Below, in pieces: positions 6,616-21,258 of a stretch of 64,000 nucleotides of DNA. Position 1 is the stretch's first letter; the number at the start of each line of letters is the position of its first letter. The stretch spans positions 28,389 to 92,388 of the forward strand of contig JAUILZ010000007.1 in the NCBI GenBank assembly GCA_030432755.1, read 5' to 3'. The stretch comes from Gammaproteobacteria bacterium (GTDB lineage Bacteria > Pseudomonadota > Gammaproteobacteria > Arenicellales > Poriferihabitantaceae). A program made the position numbers and the translations under genes. The notes beneath the pieces are model-generated. The model did no database searches, was not told the DNA's origin, and saw only the letters and a program-made list of their open reading frames with translations.

Positions 6616-9060
6616 TCAGAACAACGACTCGGAGACGGTTTCCCCGCTCGCCGAGTCGTTGCCGGGCCTGCCCGCGTCCACCAGTGGATTGACCGCGTTG
6701 GTGGGCTCGGTGCCTGACAGGAACACTTCCTGGTAGCCGTCGGGATCGTCGTTGCGCGTCAGCGCGCCGCTTTCCTTGTTGACGAAGCGGGCGACGATCT
6801 GGTCCGGCACCTGCTCGGGCCGTTCCGGGAAGTCCGGCAGCACCGCGCCCATGTAGTCCACCCAGATGGGCAGCGCCGCGCTGGCGCCGGACTCCCGCCT
6901 GCCAAGGTGTTCGGGTTCGTCGAATCCCACGAACACAGTGGTGGTGACGTCCGGGGAGAAGCCGGAGAACCAGGCGTCGCGGTAGTTGTTGGTGGTGCCG
7001 GTCTTGCCGGCGAGATCGCCACGCCCGAGTGACAGTGCCCGCCGCCCCGTACCCGAGAGAATCACCTGCTTCATCAGGCTGCGCGTCAGGTAGGCGTTCT
7101 GCGGGCTGATCGCCTGTACCGGTTCGCCCGGCCCGATCTGGAACTCATCGCCCGGCACTGCCGTCGTCGCGTCCGGCAGCGCCTGCTCGTTATCTGTGGC
7201 CGGCGCCGCGGGGCAGTCGGGGCAGGCCTCGCCCAGGGTCGAGAGGTCCAGCACCCGGCCGTCGGGGTCTTCCACCCGCTCGATGAAATAGGGTTTGCTC
7301 AGGCGTCCCTGGTTGGCGAAAACGGAGTAGCCGCGCGCGACCTCCAGCGGCGTCACCGCGGTAGAGCCGAGGGAGAGCGAGAGGCTGCGCGGCAGGCGCT
7401 CGGGATCGAAGCCGAACTGCGCCAGGTGGTCGATCGTTTCATCGATACCCACCGCGCGCAGCAGGCGCACCGACACCAGGTTGAGCGACAGGCTGAGCGC
7501 CTCCCGGAGGCGCGTGGGGCCGAAGAATTTCCTGCTGTAGTTTTCCGGGCGCCAGACGCCCTCGAGGTCGTCCTCCACCACGATGGGCGCGCCGCTGACG
7601 AGGCTCGCCGGGGTGAAGCCGTTGTCGAGGGCCGCGGAATAGATGAAAGGCTTGATGTTGGAGCCGGGCTGTCGCTCCGCCTGGGTGGCGCGGTTGAACT
7701 TGCTCAGGTAGTAGTCGAAGCCGCCGGTCAGCGCGAGGATGGCGCCGGTTCGGGAGTCGAGCGACACAATGGCGCCGGAGATCTCCGGCATCTGGCCGAG
7801 GCGCCAGCCATCGTCACCCGCGTTGTAGACATAGACGACATCTCCGCGGCTCACCACGTCGTTTGCCGAGGCCGGTTCCGGTCCCTGGCTGTTGGCGCTC
7901 TGGTAGGCGCGTGCCCATTGCATGCCGGCCAACGGCACGCGGATATCCATGCCGTCCCGGGTGCGCGCGTCGAAGCCGTCCGCGGCGACAGCGCGCACCA
8001 GCGCCGGCACCAGTTCGCGGCTGGGTGAAACCTCGTACACCGCGGTGTCGATTTCCTCCTCGGTGAGGCGGTCGAGATCGAGTTGCTTCACCGGCCCACG
8101 GTAGCCGTGACGCCGGTCGTAGTCCAGCAGGCCCTGGCGTAGCGCGCGGTTGGCCTCGGCCTGGTATTCGCTGTTGATGGTCAGGATGACGTTGAGCCCC
8201 CGGTCATAGGCGGCATCGCCAAGATGGTCGACCACGAACTGTCGCGCCATCTCCGCGACATAGGGAGCCTGGACCTCGACCTCCGCGACGTGGCGCTGGG
8301 CGGTGACGGGGGCCTTTCGCGCCGTATCGAGGGTCAGCCGGTCGATCTTGCCGAGGTCGAACAGCCGCTGGAGAACGTGGTCGCGTCGCACCTCGGCACG
8401 CGCCGGGTTTGAGATCGGGTTGTCGCGCGACGGTGCCTTGGGCAGGCCCGCGAGCATCGCGATTTCCGGAACGCTCAGGTTTTCCAGTTCGGCGCCGTAA
8501 TAGACCTGGGCGGCGGCGGCGAAACCGTAGGAGCGGTGGCCGAGAAAGATCTTGTTGAGGTAGAGCTCGAGGATCTCGTCCTTGGTCAGCGCACGCTCCA
8601 TATTGAACGCGAGCAGGATCTCCCGCAATTTCCGCTCGTAGGTCTTTTCCGGGTTGAGGAAGAAGTTGCGCACCACCTGCATGGTGACGGTGCTCGCCCC
8701 CTGACCGCGTGACTGGCTGCGGATGTTGCTCAGCAGGGCGCGCATGATGCCCGGGAAATCCACCCCGGTGTGGTGGTAGAAGCGGTCGTCCTCGGTGACC
8801 AGGATGGCGTCGATGAGGAGCGGCGGGGCCTGGTCCAGGGTCACGGGAATGCGCCGCTCGTTGCCGTACTCGGCCGCCAGCTTGCCGTCGGCGCTGTAGA
8901 TCCGGAGCGGTATGTTGAGCGGCACTTCACGGATCTGCTCCACCGTGGGGAGCCCGGGGAGGATGGAGATACAGTACAGGGCCAGTCCGAAAGCCATGGC
9001 GCTGCCTACCGCGAAGCCGAAGCCAAGCAGCCTGGCGAGCATTCTGAAGAGCAGTTTCAT
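6616..9060 (-). CDS. mrcA: penicillin-binding protein 1A, bifunctional peptidoglycan glycosyltransferase/transpeptidase
   Basis: 814-residue class A PBP that polymerises and cross-links peptidoglycan in the periplasm. N-terminal cytoplasmic tail and one membrane helix (residues ~10-35); GT51 domain with the catalytic-Glu motif TEDDRFYHHTGVD and STVTMQ; OB-like insert; transpeptidase motifs SNIK (SxxK), SLN and KTGT in order. I begin at ATG 9060 (MKLLFRML) just before the membrane helix; an in-frame extension to 9192 would add 44 atypical residues. Divergent from pilM, as in Pseudomonas and many other gammaproteobacteria. Confidence 0.96.
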   Translation of the reverse strand: MKLLFRMLARLLGFGFAVGSAMAFGLALYCISILPGLPTVEQIREVPLNIPLRIYSADGKLAAEYGNERRIPVTLDQAPPLLIDAILVTEDDRFYHHTGVDFPGIMRALLSNIRSQSRGQGASTVTMQVVRNFFLNPEKTYERKLREILLAFNMERALTKDEILELYLNKIFLGHRSYGFAAAAQVYYGAELENLSVPEIAMLAGLPKAPSRDNPISNPARAEVRRDHVLQRLFDLGKIDRLTLDTARKAPVTAQRHVAEVEVQAPYVAEMARQFVVDHLGDAAYDRGLNVILTINSEYQAEANRALRQGLLDYDRRHGYRGPVKQLDLDRLTEEEIDTAVYEVSPSRELVPALVRAVAADGFDARTRDGMDIRVPLAGMQWARAYQSANSQGPEPASANDVVSRGDVVYVYNAGDDGWRLGQMPEISGAIVSLDSRTGAILALTGGFDYYLSKFNRATQAERQPGSNIKPFIYSAALDNGFTPASLVSGAPIVVEDDLEGVWRPENYSRKFFGPTRLREALSLSLNLVSVRLLRAVGIDETIDHLAQFGFDPERLPRSLSLSLGSTAVTPLEVARGYSVFANQGRLSKPYFIERVEDPDGRVLDLSTLGEACPDCPAAPATDNEQALPDATTAVPGDEFQIGPGEPVQAISPQNAYLTRSLMKQVILSGTGRRALSLGRGDLAGKTGTTNNYRDAWFSGFSPDVTTTVFVGFDEPEHLGRRESGASAALPIWVDYMGAVLPDFPERPEQVPDQIVARFVNKESGALTRNDDPDGYQEVFLSGTEPTNAVNPLVDAGRPGNDSASGETVSESLF

Positions 9061-9291
9061 CGGCCGGGCGGGCGCACTCCTGAACGGATCCGGGATTGAC
9101 GGAAAGACGCGGGGACGCGGTATTATATCGCCAACATCCGGCGGGTGCCGGTTCGGACCCCGGGGAAAATGCCGGAGTATATTCTCGGTCAAATAGGTGT
9201 TATAACCATTTGATCTGTGGCATGATCTGCAGTCAAAACGGCAGCCATGCCGAAAATCGCTGTTTCAACAAATACATGAAAGGGGTGCTCG

Positions 9292-10353
9292 TTGCTGTTT
9301 TCCGGTAAGAATCGCAGCAAGCTGGTAGGGATCGATATCGGTACGACCAGCCTCAAGCTGGTGGAGTTGTCCCGCGCCGGGCGCTCCGTTCGGGTGGACC
9401 ATTACGGGGTTGAAGAGCTGGCTCCTGGCCTGATCATCGAGCATCAGATCAAGGATATCGACCAGGTGAGCCAGTCGCTCAAGCGCCTCGTCGCCAAGTC
9501 CGGCACCAAGCTCAAACGCGCCGCCGTCTGTGTCGCGTCCACCAATGTCATCACCAAGGCGATCACGGTCCAGTCGGAGATCGACGAGGGCGAACTCGAA
9601 GCCCTGGTGGAGGTAGAGGCCGACCGCGTGGTGCCCTATGCCCTCGATGACGTCAACATCGACTTCGTCAATACCGGCAAGTCGGCGCAGTCGACGGACG
9701 AGGACCAGCTGCAACTGGTGGTCTGCCGAAAGAACGTGGTGGAATCCCTTGTCAGCGTGCTCGAGGAAGCCGAGCTCGAGGCCGCCGTGGTGGACGTCGA
9801 TCACTTCGCCCTCGCCCGGGTCAATGACTTCGTCAGCCAGGGCCACGTGGGCGGCGGTCAGGCGCGCACCACCGCGCTCATGGACTTCGGCTTCAACACC
9901 AGCCGCCTGCTGGTGTTTCACAACAACCGCATCATCTATTCGCGCGAGAATCCGTTCGGCGGGCGCCAGCTCATCGACAGCATCTCGCAGAAGTACGGTC
10001 TTCCGCCGCAGGACGCGGCCCATGCGTTGCGCGCCAATGAACTGGCGAAATCCTTCAAGAACGAGGTGCTGAAGCCGTTCGTGAAGACACTGATGCAGGA
10101 AATCCTCAGAACCCTGCAATTCTTCTATTCTTCCAGTACCCACAATCGCGTCGATCAGCTGCTCATCACCGGTGGATGCGCGCAAATCGGCAATATCGAC
10201 AACTTTATTCAGAAGCGCATTGAAATACCCACCGCGGTACTCAATCCGTTTGCCGCGACCCGACTCGGTTCGCGCGTCGATCGGGACAGGTTCCGCAGGG
10301 ACATCCCTTCCCTGGGGGTGGCCGCGGGTCTCGCGCTGAGGGGGCTCGAATGA
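9292..10353 (+). CDS. pilM: type IV pilus assembly protein PilM
   Basis: 353-residue actin-like ATPase on the cytoplasmic side of the pilus alignment complex, recruiting PilN. The nucleotide-binding start GIDIGTTSLKLVEL and the later TTALMDFGF and ITGGCAQIGN phosphate/adenosine segments are visible. Start is TTG 9292 with GAAAGGGG about 6 nt upstream, giving the family-typical MLF N-terminus. First gene of pilMNOPQ; the next four follow with overlaps or a short gap. Confidence 0.95.
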   Translation: MLFSGKNRSKLVGIDIGTTSLKLVELSRAGRSVRVDHYGVEELAPGLIIEHQIKDIDQVSQSLKRLVAKSGTKLKRAAVCVASTNVITKAITVQSEIDEGELEALVEVEADRVVPYALDDVNIDFVNTGKSAQSTDEDQLQLVVCRKNVVESLVSVLEEAELEAAVVDVDHFALARVNDFVSQGHVGGGQARTTALMDFGFNTSRLLVFHNNRIIYSRENPFGGRQLIDSISQKYGLPPQDAAHALRANELAKSFKNEVLKPFVKTLMQEILRTLQFFYSSSTHNRVDQLLITGGCAQIGNIDNFIQKRIEIPTAVLNPFAATRLGSRVDRDRFRRDIPSLGVAAGLALRGLE

Positions 10354-10919
10354 TGAACATCAACCTGTTGCCATGGCGCGAGGAACGCCGGCGCCAGCGG
10401 GACCGCAAGATGGTCGCCAACGGCGTGCTCATCTGGATCGTGTGCGGATGCGCGGTTTTCGGCGCCTACACGTTCTACCAGAACAAGCAGGACAACCAGA
10501 ACAAGCGTAACGAGTACCTGCAGGGCGAGATTCGCCTGCTGGACAAGAAGATCGAGGAGATCAAGACGCTGCGCGCGCAGAAGGAAAACCTGCTCGTGAG
10601 GATGCAGGTGATCCAGGACCTGCAGCAGGAACGACGCAAGGTGGTGCATATCTTCGACGACATCGTCCGCCACCTGCCGGAGGGGGTCTACTACACCAAC
10701 CTCACGAAGCAGCGCAACGACATCAACCTGTCCGGCACCGCGCAGTCCAATGCCCGGGTTTCGGACCTGATGAACAAGCTCGATTCATCCGACTGGTTCA
10801 CCAATCCCAACCTGTCGGTCATCGACATCCGCCCGCGGGAGGGAGTCCGCCTGAGCCAGTTCAAGCTCAAGGTGGCCGAACAGAAGAATGACAATTCCGA
10901 CCCCACGGAGGTGAACTGA
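10350..10919 (+). CDS. pilN: type IV pilus inner-membrane protein PilN
   Basis: 189 residues with the diagnostic PilN N-terminus MNINLLPWREERR that binds PilM, one membrane helix (~residues 25-45), then a coiled-coil and ferredoxin-like periplasmic domain that pairs with PilO. Overlaps pilM by 4 nt (ATGA), indicating translational coupling. Two tandem ATG codons make the exact first residue uncertain by one. Confidence 0.95.
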   Translation: MMNINLLPWREERRRQRDRKMVANGVLIWIVCGCAVFGAYTFYQNKQDNQNKRNEYLQGEIRLLDKKIEEIKTLRAQKENLLVRMQVIQDLQQERRKVVHIFDDIVRHLPEGVYYTNLTKQRNDINLSGTAQSNARVSDLMNKLDSSDWFTNPNLSVIDIRPREGVRLSQFKLKVAEQKNDNSDPTEVN

Positions 10920-11551
10920 TGGATCTCTCGGAACTCCAGGATATTGATATCGCGGATCTCAGCACCTGGCCGCTGTGGTTTCGCTGGTTTGCCATCTTCC
11001 TCATCTCCGCCGGCCTGCTTTACGGTGGCTACCACTATTTCATCCAGCCGGAACAGGACGAGCTCGCGCGCCTCGAACGCGCGGAGAAGCAGTTGCAGGA
11101 ACAGTTCCTGATCAAGAAGGAACTGGTCGTCAACCTGCCGGCCTATCGCGAACAGATGGTGGAAATCCAGGATCGCTTCGGCGTGGTGCTGAAACAGCTG
11201 CCGGACAAGACCGAGGTGCCGGCGCTGCTCATCGACATCTCCCAGGCCGGGCTGTCCCGCGGGCTGGTATTCAACCAGTTCAAGCCCGCCAATCCGCGCA
11301 CTGAAGACTTCTACGTCACGCTGCCGATTTCCATCAACGTCGCCGGCACCTATCACCAGCTTGCCGAGTTCGTCAGCGACCTTGCCGCGCTCCCGCGGAT
11401 CGTCACCGTGGGTGACATGGTGATCTCCAGCTCGGGCGGGGAAGGCAGCCATATCCTGAACATGAAGGCGGAACTCTTTACCTACCAGTATCTGGAGGAA
11501 GAGTTGCAGAATCGCCAGCAGGAAAGCGGCACCACCAGGGTACAGGGATGA
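10919..11551 (+). CDS. pilO: type IV pilus inner-membrane protein PilO
   Basis: 210 residues. One membrane helix near residues 20-38 (RWFAIFLISAGLLYGG), a coiled coil rich in Glu/Gln/Lys, then the periplasmic domain that heterodimerises with PilN. Start ATG overlaps the pilN stop by one base. Size and position match PilO of Pseudomonas. Confidence 0.95.
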   Translation: MDLSELQDIDIADLSTWPLWFRWFAIFLISAGLLYGGYHYFIQPEQDELARLERAEKQLQEQFLIKKELVVNLPAYREQMVEIQDRFGVVLKQLPDKTEVPALLIDISQAGLSRGLVFNQFKPANPRTEDFYVTLPISINVAGTYHQLAEFVSDLAALPRIVTVGDMVISSSGGEGSHILNMKAELFTYQYLEEELQNRQQESGTTRVQG

Positions 11552-12072
11552 CAAGGAAACTCCTGATTCTCGCCGCGGCAATCCTGCTCGGCGGCTGTAA
11601 CCAGGGCGCCGACCTGTCCGATCTGCGCGCGTTCACCGAGAACGCATTCAAGGATCACGTGCCCGAAGTCGATCCGCTGCCGGCGCTGAAGCCGCAGGCG
11701 GTATTCATCTACACGGCCTCCAACCTGCCGGACCCGTTCGATACCGAGAACCTGAAAGAAAAGCTCGAGGAGACGCCGATCGATTACACCGGGGTCGACG
11801 GACCGGATCCGAACCGGCGCAAGGAGCCCCTGGAGGCGTTTCCGATCGATGCATTGCGACTCGTCGGCGTGCTGGCGCAGAACGAAGAGAACTGGGCGGT
11901 CATCCGCGCGCCGGATGGCACGGTGCACCGGGTGAAGCGCGGTAACCATGCCGGGGTGAATTTCGGCGAGATCGTCGCGGTCAACGACAACACGGTGGAT
12001 GTGAGTGAACTCGTCCGCAATCCGGTGGGTCAATGGGAGCGAAAACCGGCCTCTCTGCTTTTGGTAGAATAA
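11548..12072 (+). CDS. pilP: type IV pilus lipoprotein PilP
   Basis: 174-residue lipoprotein linking the inner-membrane PilNO complex to the PilQ secretin. Lipoprotein signal with lipobox LLGGC at residues ~17-21, an unstructured Pro-rich region, then the beta-sandwich HR domain (LRLVGVLAQNEENWAVIRAP, HRVKRGNHAG). Overlaps pilO by 4 nt. Confidence 0.95.
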   Translation: MTRKLLILAAAILLGGCNQGADLSDLRAFTENAFKDHVPEVDPLPALKPQAVFIYTASNLPDPFDTENLKEKLEETPIDYTGVDGPDPNRRKEPLEAFPIDALRLVGVLAQNEENWAVIRAPDGTVHRVKRGNHAGVNFGEIVAVNDNTVDVSELVRNPVGQWERKPASLLLVE

Positions 12073-12214
12073 TCATTTGTTTGTGTATAGAATCTCAGAA
12101 ACAACATAGATTGCTGCCAGTTTGGTGATGGCAACCTGATGTCCCATCTGCCGGTTGATGGGCGGGCATGCCGGCAGTCGTTGTAAAAACCGAACCTGGG
12201 GGAATAGCAAGAAC

Positions 12215-14743
12215 ATGCGAGTTGCAGGTATGAAATCACTGGTAGCCATGTCCGGGGCGGTATTTGCCCTTGTGGGGGGAATCGCCGCGTATGCCGCGGA
12301 ACTCGAATCGGTCAGTGTGTCTGGCGACCACGACCGGCAGTCGGTTGACCTCTCCTTCGACGACTTTCCGCGTTACGAGATCACCGAGATGGCGGATGGC
12401 AATGGCCTCGTGCTGCGCTTTCTGGACACCCGGATCTCCACCGACTATGTCGCGCCGACACCAGGCGCGGGCCTTGTCAGTGACATCGCCGCGTCCGCCG
12501 ACAGTGGCGATGTCGATGTCGAGATCAATCTCGATACGCCGTCCAAGTACACCCTCAGCCGGACGGATACCGGCTACCGCCTGGGCCTGGTTCCCGTGGA
12601 GGAAGCCGCCCCCAGCGTGAACAATTCCGGTGCCGCGGCTCTTACCGGCGTCACCTTTTCAAGGGTCAGTGGAGATCGCGTGCAGATCGACGTCGCGATC
12701 GATGGCAGCGCGCCAGAGCCCGCCGTGTTCCGTACCGTGGATCCGCCGCGCATCGCCCTCGACTTCTATGGCATGAGCAATGCCTCGGGCACCCAGATGC
12801 ACCGGGTGGATATCTCGTCGGTCGACTCACTGATACTGGCGGAAGACGACGAGCGCATGCGCATGATCCTCAACCTGTCCAATCCGGCTGACTTCAGCAT
12901 GGACGAGACGGCGGACGGATTCGTGGTGACGGTGTTCCCCGGAACTTCCGCTCCCCAGGCCGCCCTGGCCTCGCAACCGGTGACGCGTTCCGCATCGTTC
13001 GCGCTGAACGAGGGGGCGGGTGAATCTCACCAGATCAGCAACGTGGATTTTCGCCGCACGCCCAACGGCTCCGGCCGGGTCATCGTCAAGATGTCGGGCG
13101 CCGGCGCGGCAGTGGACCTGCAGGAAATCGCCGGCGAGATCGTTGCCGTGTTCCCCAATACCGCGATCCCGCCGGAGCTCGAGCAGCGTATCGACGTCAC
13201 CGATTTCGCCACGCCGGTAACGACCGTGGATACGTTCGCGGATGGCCGCAACACCAAGCTGGTGATTACCCCGTTCGGCCAGTACAAGCAGTCCTCGGTA
13301 CAGTCCGGGGATACGCTCGTCATCGAGGTCTCGCCGCTCACCCGCGCCGAGATCGAGGCCGAGCGCGCGGATGAGTTCGGCTACACCGGTGAACGGCTCT
13401 CGCTCAACTTCCAGCGCATCAGCGTTCGCGCCGCGCTCCAGGTCATCGCGGATTTCACCGGTCTCAACTTCGTCACCAGCGACGCGATCTCGGGCGATCT
13501 CTCATTGCGTCTGAAAGACGTGCCCTGGGACCAGGCGCTCGACGTCATTCTCCAGACCAAGGGCCTCGCCATGCGGCAGAAGGGCAACGTGGTCTGGGTA
13601 GCGCCCGCCCAGGAGATCGCCGACAAGGAACGCCAGGCGCTGGAGTCCCGCCAGGAAGTGGATGAACTCGCGCCCCTGGTGAGCGAGCTGATTCCGATCA
13701 GCTATGCCAAGGCATCCGACGTGGCGCTGATGTTGAAATCCATCCGCGCGGTGAACCCCGGGGTCAGCCAGACGGGCTTCGGCACCGTCAGCCTGAGCGA
13801 GGTCACCACGGAGGAGAACCGTCTCCTGTCCGATCGCGGCAGCGTGACGGTGGACGAGCGCACCAACTCGCTGCTGATCCAGGACACGGCGGTGAAACTG
13901 CGCGAGATCCGTGAACTCATCGCCAAGCTCGACGTGCCGGTGCGCCAGGTGCAGATCGAGACCCGCATCGTCGAGGCGAACGACGATTTCAGCAAGACCT
14001 TCGGCGCGCGCCTCGGCTTCACCTCCATCGTCCAGGATGCCGAGACCATCGGCGGTATCCATCTCGGCGACACATTCACCGGCGCCACCGTGGACAGCAA
14101 CTCCGCCACCCGACTGGCCGGCACCCTGGACCAGTCCGCGGACAACGCGCTGTCGGTGAACCTGCCGGCGGAATCCATCGGTGAAGACATTGCCGCTTCC
14201 TATGCATTCAGCCTCGCCCGGCTTGGTTCGGGCATGCTGAAGCTGCTCGACCTGGAGATCTCCGCGCTCGAAGCGGAGGGCAACGGCCGCGTGGTGGCAA
14301 ATCCGAAGATTCTCACCACCGACAAGAACACCGCCAGCATCGAGCAGGGCCAGGAGCGCCAGGTGACCTTCGGCTCCGCCTTCGGCACCGTGGCAACCGA
14401 GGGCCAGGAAGCGCTGCTCAGCCTCCAGGTGCGCCCACAGATCACCCCGGACGACAACATCATCCTCGACGTGGTGATCACCAATGATTCCTTTGCCGGC
14501 GTTGACGACACCGTCAATACCAAGCGAATCACCACCCAGACGTTGCTCGAGAACGGCGAGACCGTGGTGATCGGCGGTATCTACACCCAGGACGAGTTCT
14601 TCCAGGTGTCCAAGGTGCCGTTCCTCGGCGATATCCCCTGGATCGGCAACCTGTTCAAGAAGCGCACCAGCATCAACAACCGCACCGAACTGCTGGTCTT
14701 CCTGACGCCGCGTATTATCGACCCCTCGCTGACGTTACAATAA
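12215..14743 (+). CDS. pilQ: type IV pilus secretin PilQ
   Basis: 843-residue outer-membrane secretin through which the pilus emerges. Signal peptide (residues ~5-30, cleavage near AAYAAEL), two AMIN domains that bind peptidoglycan, an STN/N0 domain with ISVRAALQVIADFTGLNFV, an N1 domain, and the C-terminal secretin ending VFLTPRIIDPS. I use ATG 12215 with GGGGGA upstream; ATG 12230 is an alternative. The 142-bp gap after pilP is the only real gap in the operon and holds an imperfect hairpin (CTGCCGG/CCGGCAG), so extra regulation of pilQ is possible. Confidence 0.95.
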   Translation: MRVAGMKSLVAMSGAVFALVGGIAAYAAELESVSVSGDHDRQSVDLSFDDFPRYEITEMADGNGLVLRFLDTRISTDYVAPTPGAGLVSDIAASADSGDVDVEINLDTPSKYTLSRTDTGYRLGLVPVEEAAPSVNNSGAAALTGVTFSRVSGDRVQIDVAIDGSAPEPAVFRTVDPPRIALDFYGMSNASGTQMHRVDISSVDSLILAEDDERMRMILNLSNPADFSMDETADGFVVTVFPGTSAPQAALASQPVTRSASFALNEGAGESHQISNVDFRRTPNGSGRVIVKMSGAGAAVDLQEIAGEIVAVFPNTAIPPELEQRIDVTDFATPVTTVDTFADGRNTKLVITPFGQYKQSSVQSGDTLVIEVSPLTRAEIEAERADEFGYTGERLSLNFQRISVRAALQVIADFTGLNFVTSDAISGDLSLRLKDVPWDQALDVILQTKGLAMRQKGNVVWVAPAQEIADKERQALESRQEVDELAPLVSELIPISYAKASDVALMLKSIRAVNPGVSQTGFGTVSLSEVTTEENRLLSDRGSVTVDERTNSLLIQDTAVKLREIRELIAKLDVPVRQVQIETRIVEANDDFSKTFGARLGFTSIVQDAETIGGIHLGDTFTGATVDSNSATRLAGTLDQSADNALSVNLPAESIGEDIAASYAFSLARLGSGMLKLLDLEISALEAEGNGRVVANPKILTTDKNTASIEQGQERQVTFGSAFGTVATEGQEALLSLQVRPQITPDDNIILDVVITNDSFAGVDDTVNTKRITTQTLLENGETVVIGGIYTQDEFFQVSKVPFLGDIPWIGNLFKKRTSINNRTELLVFLTPRIIDPSLTLQ

Positions 14744-14798
14744 CGGGAGTTACCGGCACAGGCGCGGCCGCCACGGGCGGCCGCGGATCATTCTCTCG

Positions 14799-15335
14799 TT
14801 GAGCAATCTCGTATTCCTTGTTGGCCTGATGGGGTCGGGCAAGACCACGGTGGGGCGCAAGCTCGCCAGGATGCTGAAGCGCGATTTCATCGATATCGAC
14901 CAGGAGCTCATCCGCCGTACCGGGGTGAGCATTTCCCACATATTCGAGGTCGAGGGCGAGGAAGGTTTTCGCAACCGTGAATCCCGCCTGCTGGCGGAAA
15001 TCTGTGAACGTGACAACGCGGTGGTGTCCACCGGCGGCGGCATCGTGATCCGGCCCGCCAACCGGGAACTGATGCGCGGAGCCGGCACCGTGGTGTACCT
15101 CGACATTCCCCTGGAAACCCTCTGGTCGCGCCTGCGGGATTGCCAGAACCGGCCGTTGTTGCAGGTGGAGAATCCGCGCGCCCGCGTCGAGGAACTGCAG
15201 GCGGAGCGCGCCCCCATGTATCTCGATGTCGCGGATTTCAGTGTCGCGGTGGAAGGCGACTCCGCGCTGCGCACGGCGCGCCGCATCCAGCAGCGACTTT
15301 GCCGCGAGGACGCCACCGCGGCGACGGCCCGGTGA
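14799..15335 (+). CDS. aroK: shikimate kinase
   Basis: 178-residue P-loop kinase of the shikimate pathway. Walker [16 protein letters not shown] lies at residues ~9-23, the shikimate-binding [11 protein letters not shown] and FR..E segments follow, then GGGIV and RPLLQ of the lid. Starts with TTG 14799; later start codons would remove the P-loop. The pilQ-aroK-aroB order is the usual one. Confidence 0.95.
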   Translation: MSNLVFLVGLMGSGKTTVGRKLARMLKRDFIDIDQELIRRTGVSISHIFEVEGEEGFRNRESRLLAEICERDNAVVSTGGGIVIRPANRELMRGAGTVVYLDIPLETLWSRLRDCQNRPLLQVENPRARVEELQAERAPMYLDVADFSVAVEGDSALRTARRIQQRLCREDATAATAR

Positions 15336-16417
15336 GCACCGTCTCGATCGATCTCGGTACCCAGGGCTACGACATCCACATCGGCCCCGGGCTGCTTCGC
15401 GACCCGGCGGAGTTCCGCCCCTGGATCGGCGGACGCCAGGTGTTCGTGGTCACCAACGAGGTGGTTGCGCCACTTTACCTCGGGCGACTGCTGGAATCCC
15501 TCGCAGGGCTGCAATGCGAATCGCTGGTCCTGCCCGACGGCGAACAAATCAAGAACATGGAATCCTTTGCCAGGGTGCTCGACGCGATGCTCGCGGTGCC
15601 CTGCGATCGCGGGGTCACCGTGATCGCCCTGGGCGGCGGCGTGATCGGCGATCTCGCGGGATTCGCCGCCGCGTCCTACCAGCGCGGGGTGCCATTCATC
15701 CAGGCACCCACCACGCTGCTCTCCCAGGTGGACTCTTCCGTTGGCGGCAAGACTGGAATCAACCACGCGCGCGGCAAGAACATGATCGGTGCGTTCTACC
15801 AGCCGCGCCGGGTGGTGATCGATACCGCTACACTGTCGACGTTACCGCCGCGTGAGTTGTCGGCGGGAATGGCCGAGGTGATCAAGTACGGACTCATCAA
15901 CGACGCCGGGTTCCTCGGCTGGCTGGAGGGCAACCTCGAGCAGGTGATGCGCCTTGATACGGAATGCGTGGACTACGCGATCTCGCGCTCCTGCGCCAAC
16001 AAGGCCGGCATCGTCGAGCGTGATGAACGCGAATCGGGCGTGCGCGCTCTTTTGAATCTGGGCCATACCTTCGGCCATGCCATCGAGACCGCCACCGGCT
16101 ATACCACCTGGCTCCATGGCGAGGCGGTGGCCATCGGCATGGTGATGGCGGCCCACCTGTCGCGTCTGCTGGGCCGGCTGGATGACGCCGCTTGCGAACG
16201 CGTCGCTTGGCTGCTGGAGCGGGCGGGACTGCCCACAAAGCCCTTTCATGGCGTTACCGCGACGCGCATGCGGGAACTGATGCAGGGCGACAAGAAGGTC
16301 CAGGGCGGCCGTTTGCGTCTCGTGCTGCTCGAATCCCTCGGTAGCGCGGATATCGTCGACGATGTCGATGAAGGACCACTTATGGAAACACTGCGTACGT
16401 TCTGCCTCGACGGTTAA
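15332..16417 (+). CDS. aroB: 3-dehydroquinate synthase
   Basis: 361-residue NAD- and metal-dependent enzyme making 3-dehydroquinate from DAHP. Characteristic [19 protein letters not shown] and [14 protein letters not shown] segments, and metal ligands in the E-x-[16 protein letters not shown] and H-GEAVAIGM regions. GTG start at 15332 overlaps the aroK stop by 4 nt. In Pseudomonas and enterics a damX-type SPOR gene usually follows; here gltB comes next. Confidence 0.96.
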   Translation: MSTVSIDLGTQGYDIHIGPGLLRDPAEFRPWIGGRQVFVVTNEVVAPLYLGRLLESLAGLQCESLVLPDGEQIKNMESFARVLDAMLAVPCDRGVTVIALGGGVIGDLAGFAAASYQRGVPFIQAPTTLLSQVDSSVGGKTGINHARGKNMIGAFYQPRRVVIDTATLSTLPPRELSAGMAEVIKYGLINDAGFLGWLEGNLEQVMRLDTECVDYAISRSCANKAGIVERDERESGVRALLNLGHTFGHAIETATGYTTWLHGEAVAIGMVMAAHLSRLLGRLDDAACERVAWLLERAGLPTKPFHGVTATRMRELMQGDKKVQGGRLRLVLLESLGSADIVDDVDEGPLMETLRTFCLDG

Positions 16418-16677
16418 AAAAATTTCCTCCGGTTAGCGGATTCAGCGACATAATCCGTTGGCGCAGGCCCTGTTGAGGCCGGTTCAGGTGGTACCAAGGA
16501 GTTATGGTATTCACTATTAATCTGATTTATTCTTAAAGATTCGCCTATCGTGGTTCCGGACCCGCCGGAACCGGCTGGACGTCCCCGTGGCGCCGGTCTG
16601 GCCTGAAAAATTCCAGCGGAACGCGGGAATCGGCCAGATCGCTCCCGGCGCGCGGGTCATTTTCTGAGAGGTTATAC
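16418..16677 (+). promoter_or_regulatory. aroB-gltB intergenic leader with GC hairpin
   Basis: 260 bp with no plausible gene. A locally AT-rich stretch (16500-16540) is the likely promoter area, but I could not fix a convincing -35/-10 pair. Downstream of it is a perfect 8-bp hairpin, GGTTCCGG (16552-16559), loop ACCCG, CCGGAACC (16565-16572), not followed by a T-run. It therefore looks like a leader structure rather than a terminator. The gltB ribosome site GAGAGG is at 16666-16671. Confidence 0.4.

Positions 16678-21250
<4,573 letters not shown>

Positions 21251-21258
<8 letters not shown>

Noticed and set aside
9196..9260. sigma-54 promoter ahead of pilM (TGGCAT...TGC)
   Set aside because: The GG and GC dinucleotides are separated by 8 instead of 10 nt, which sigma-54 does not tolerate.
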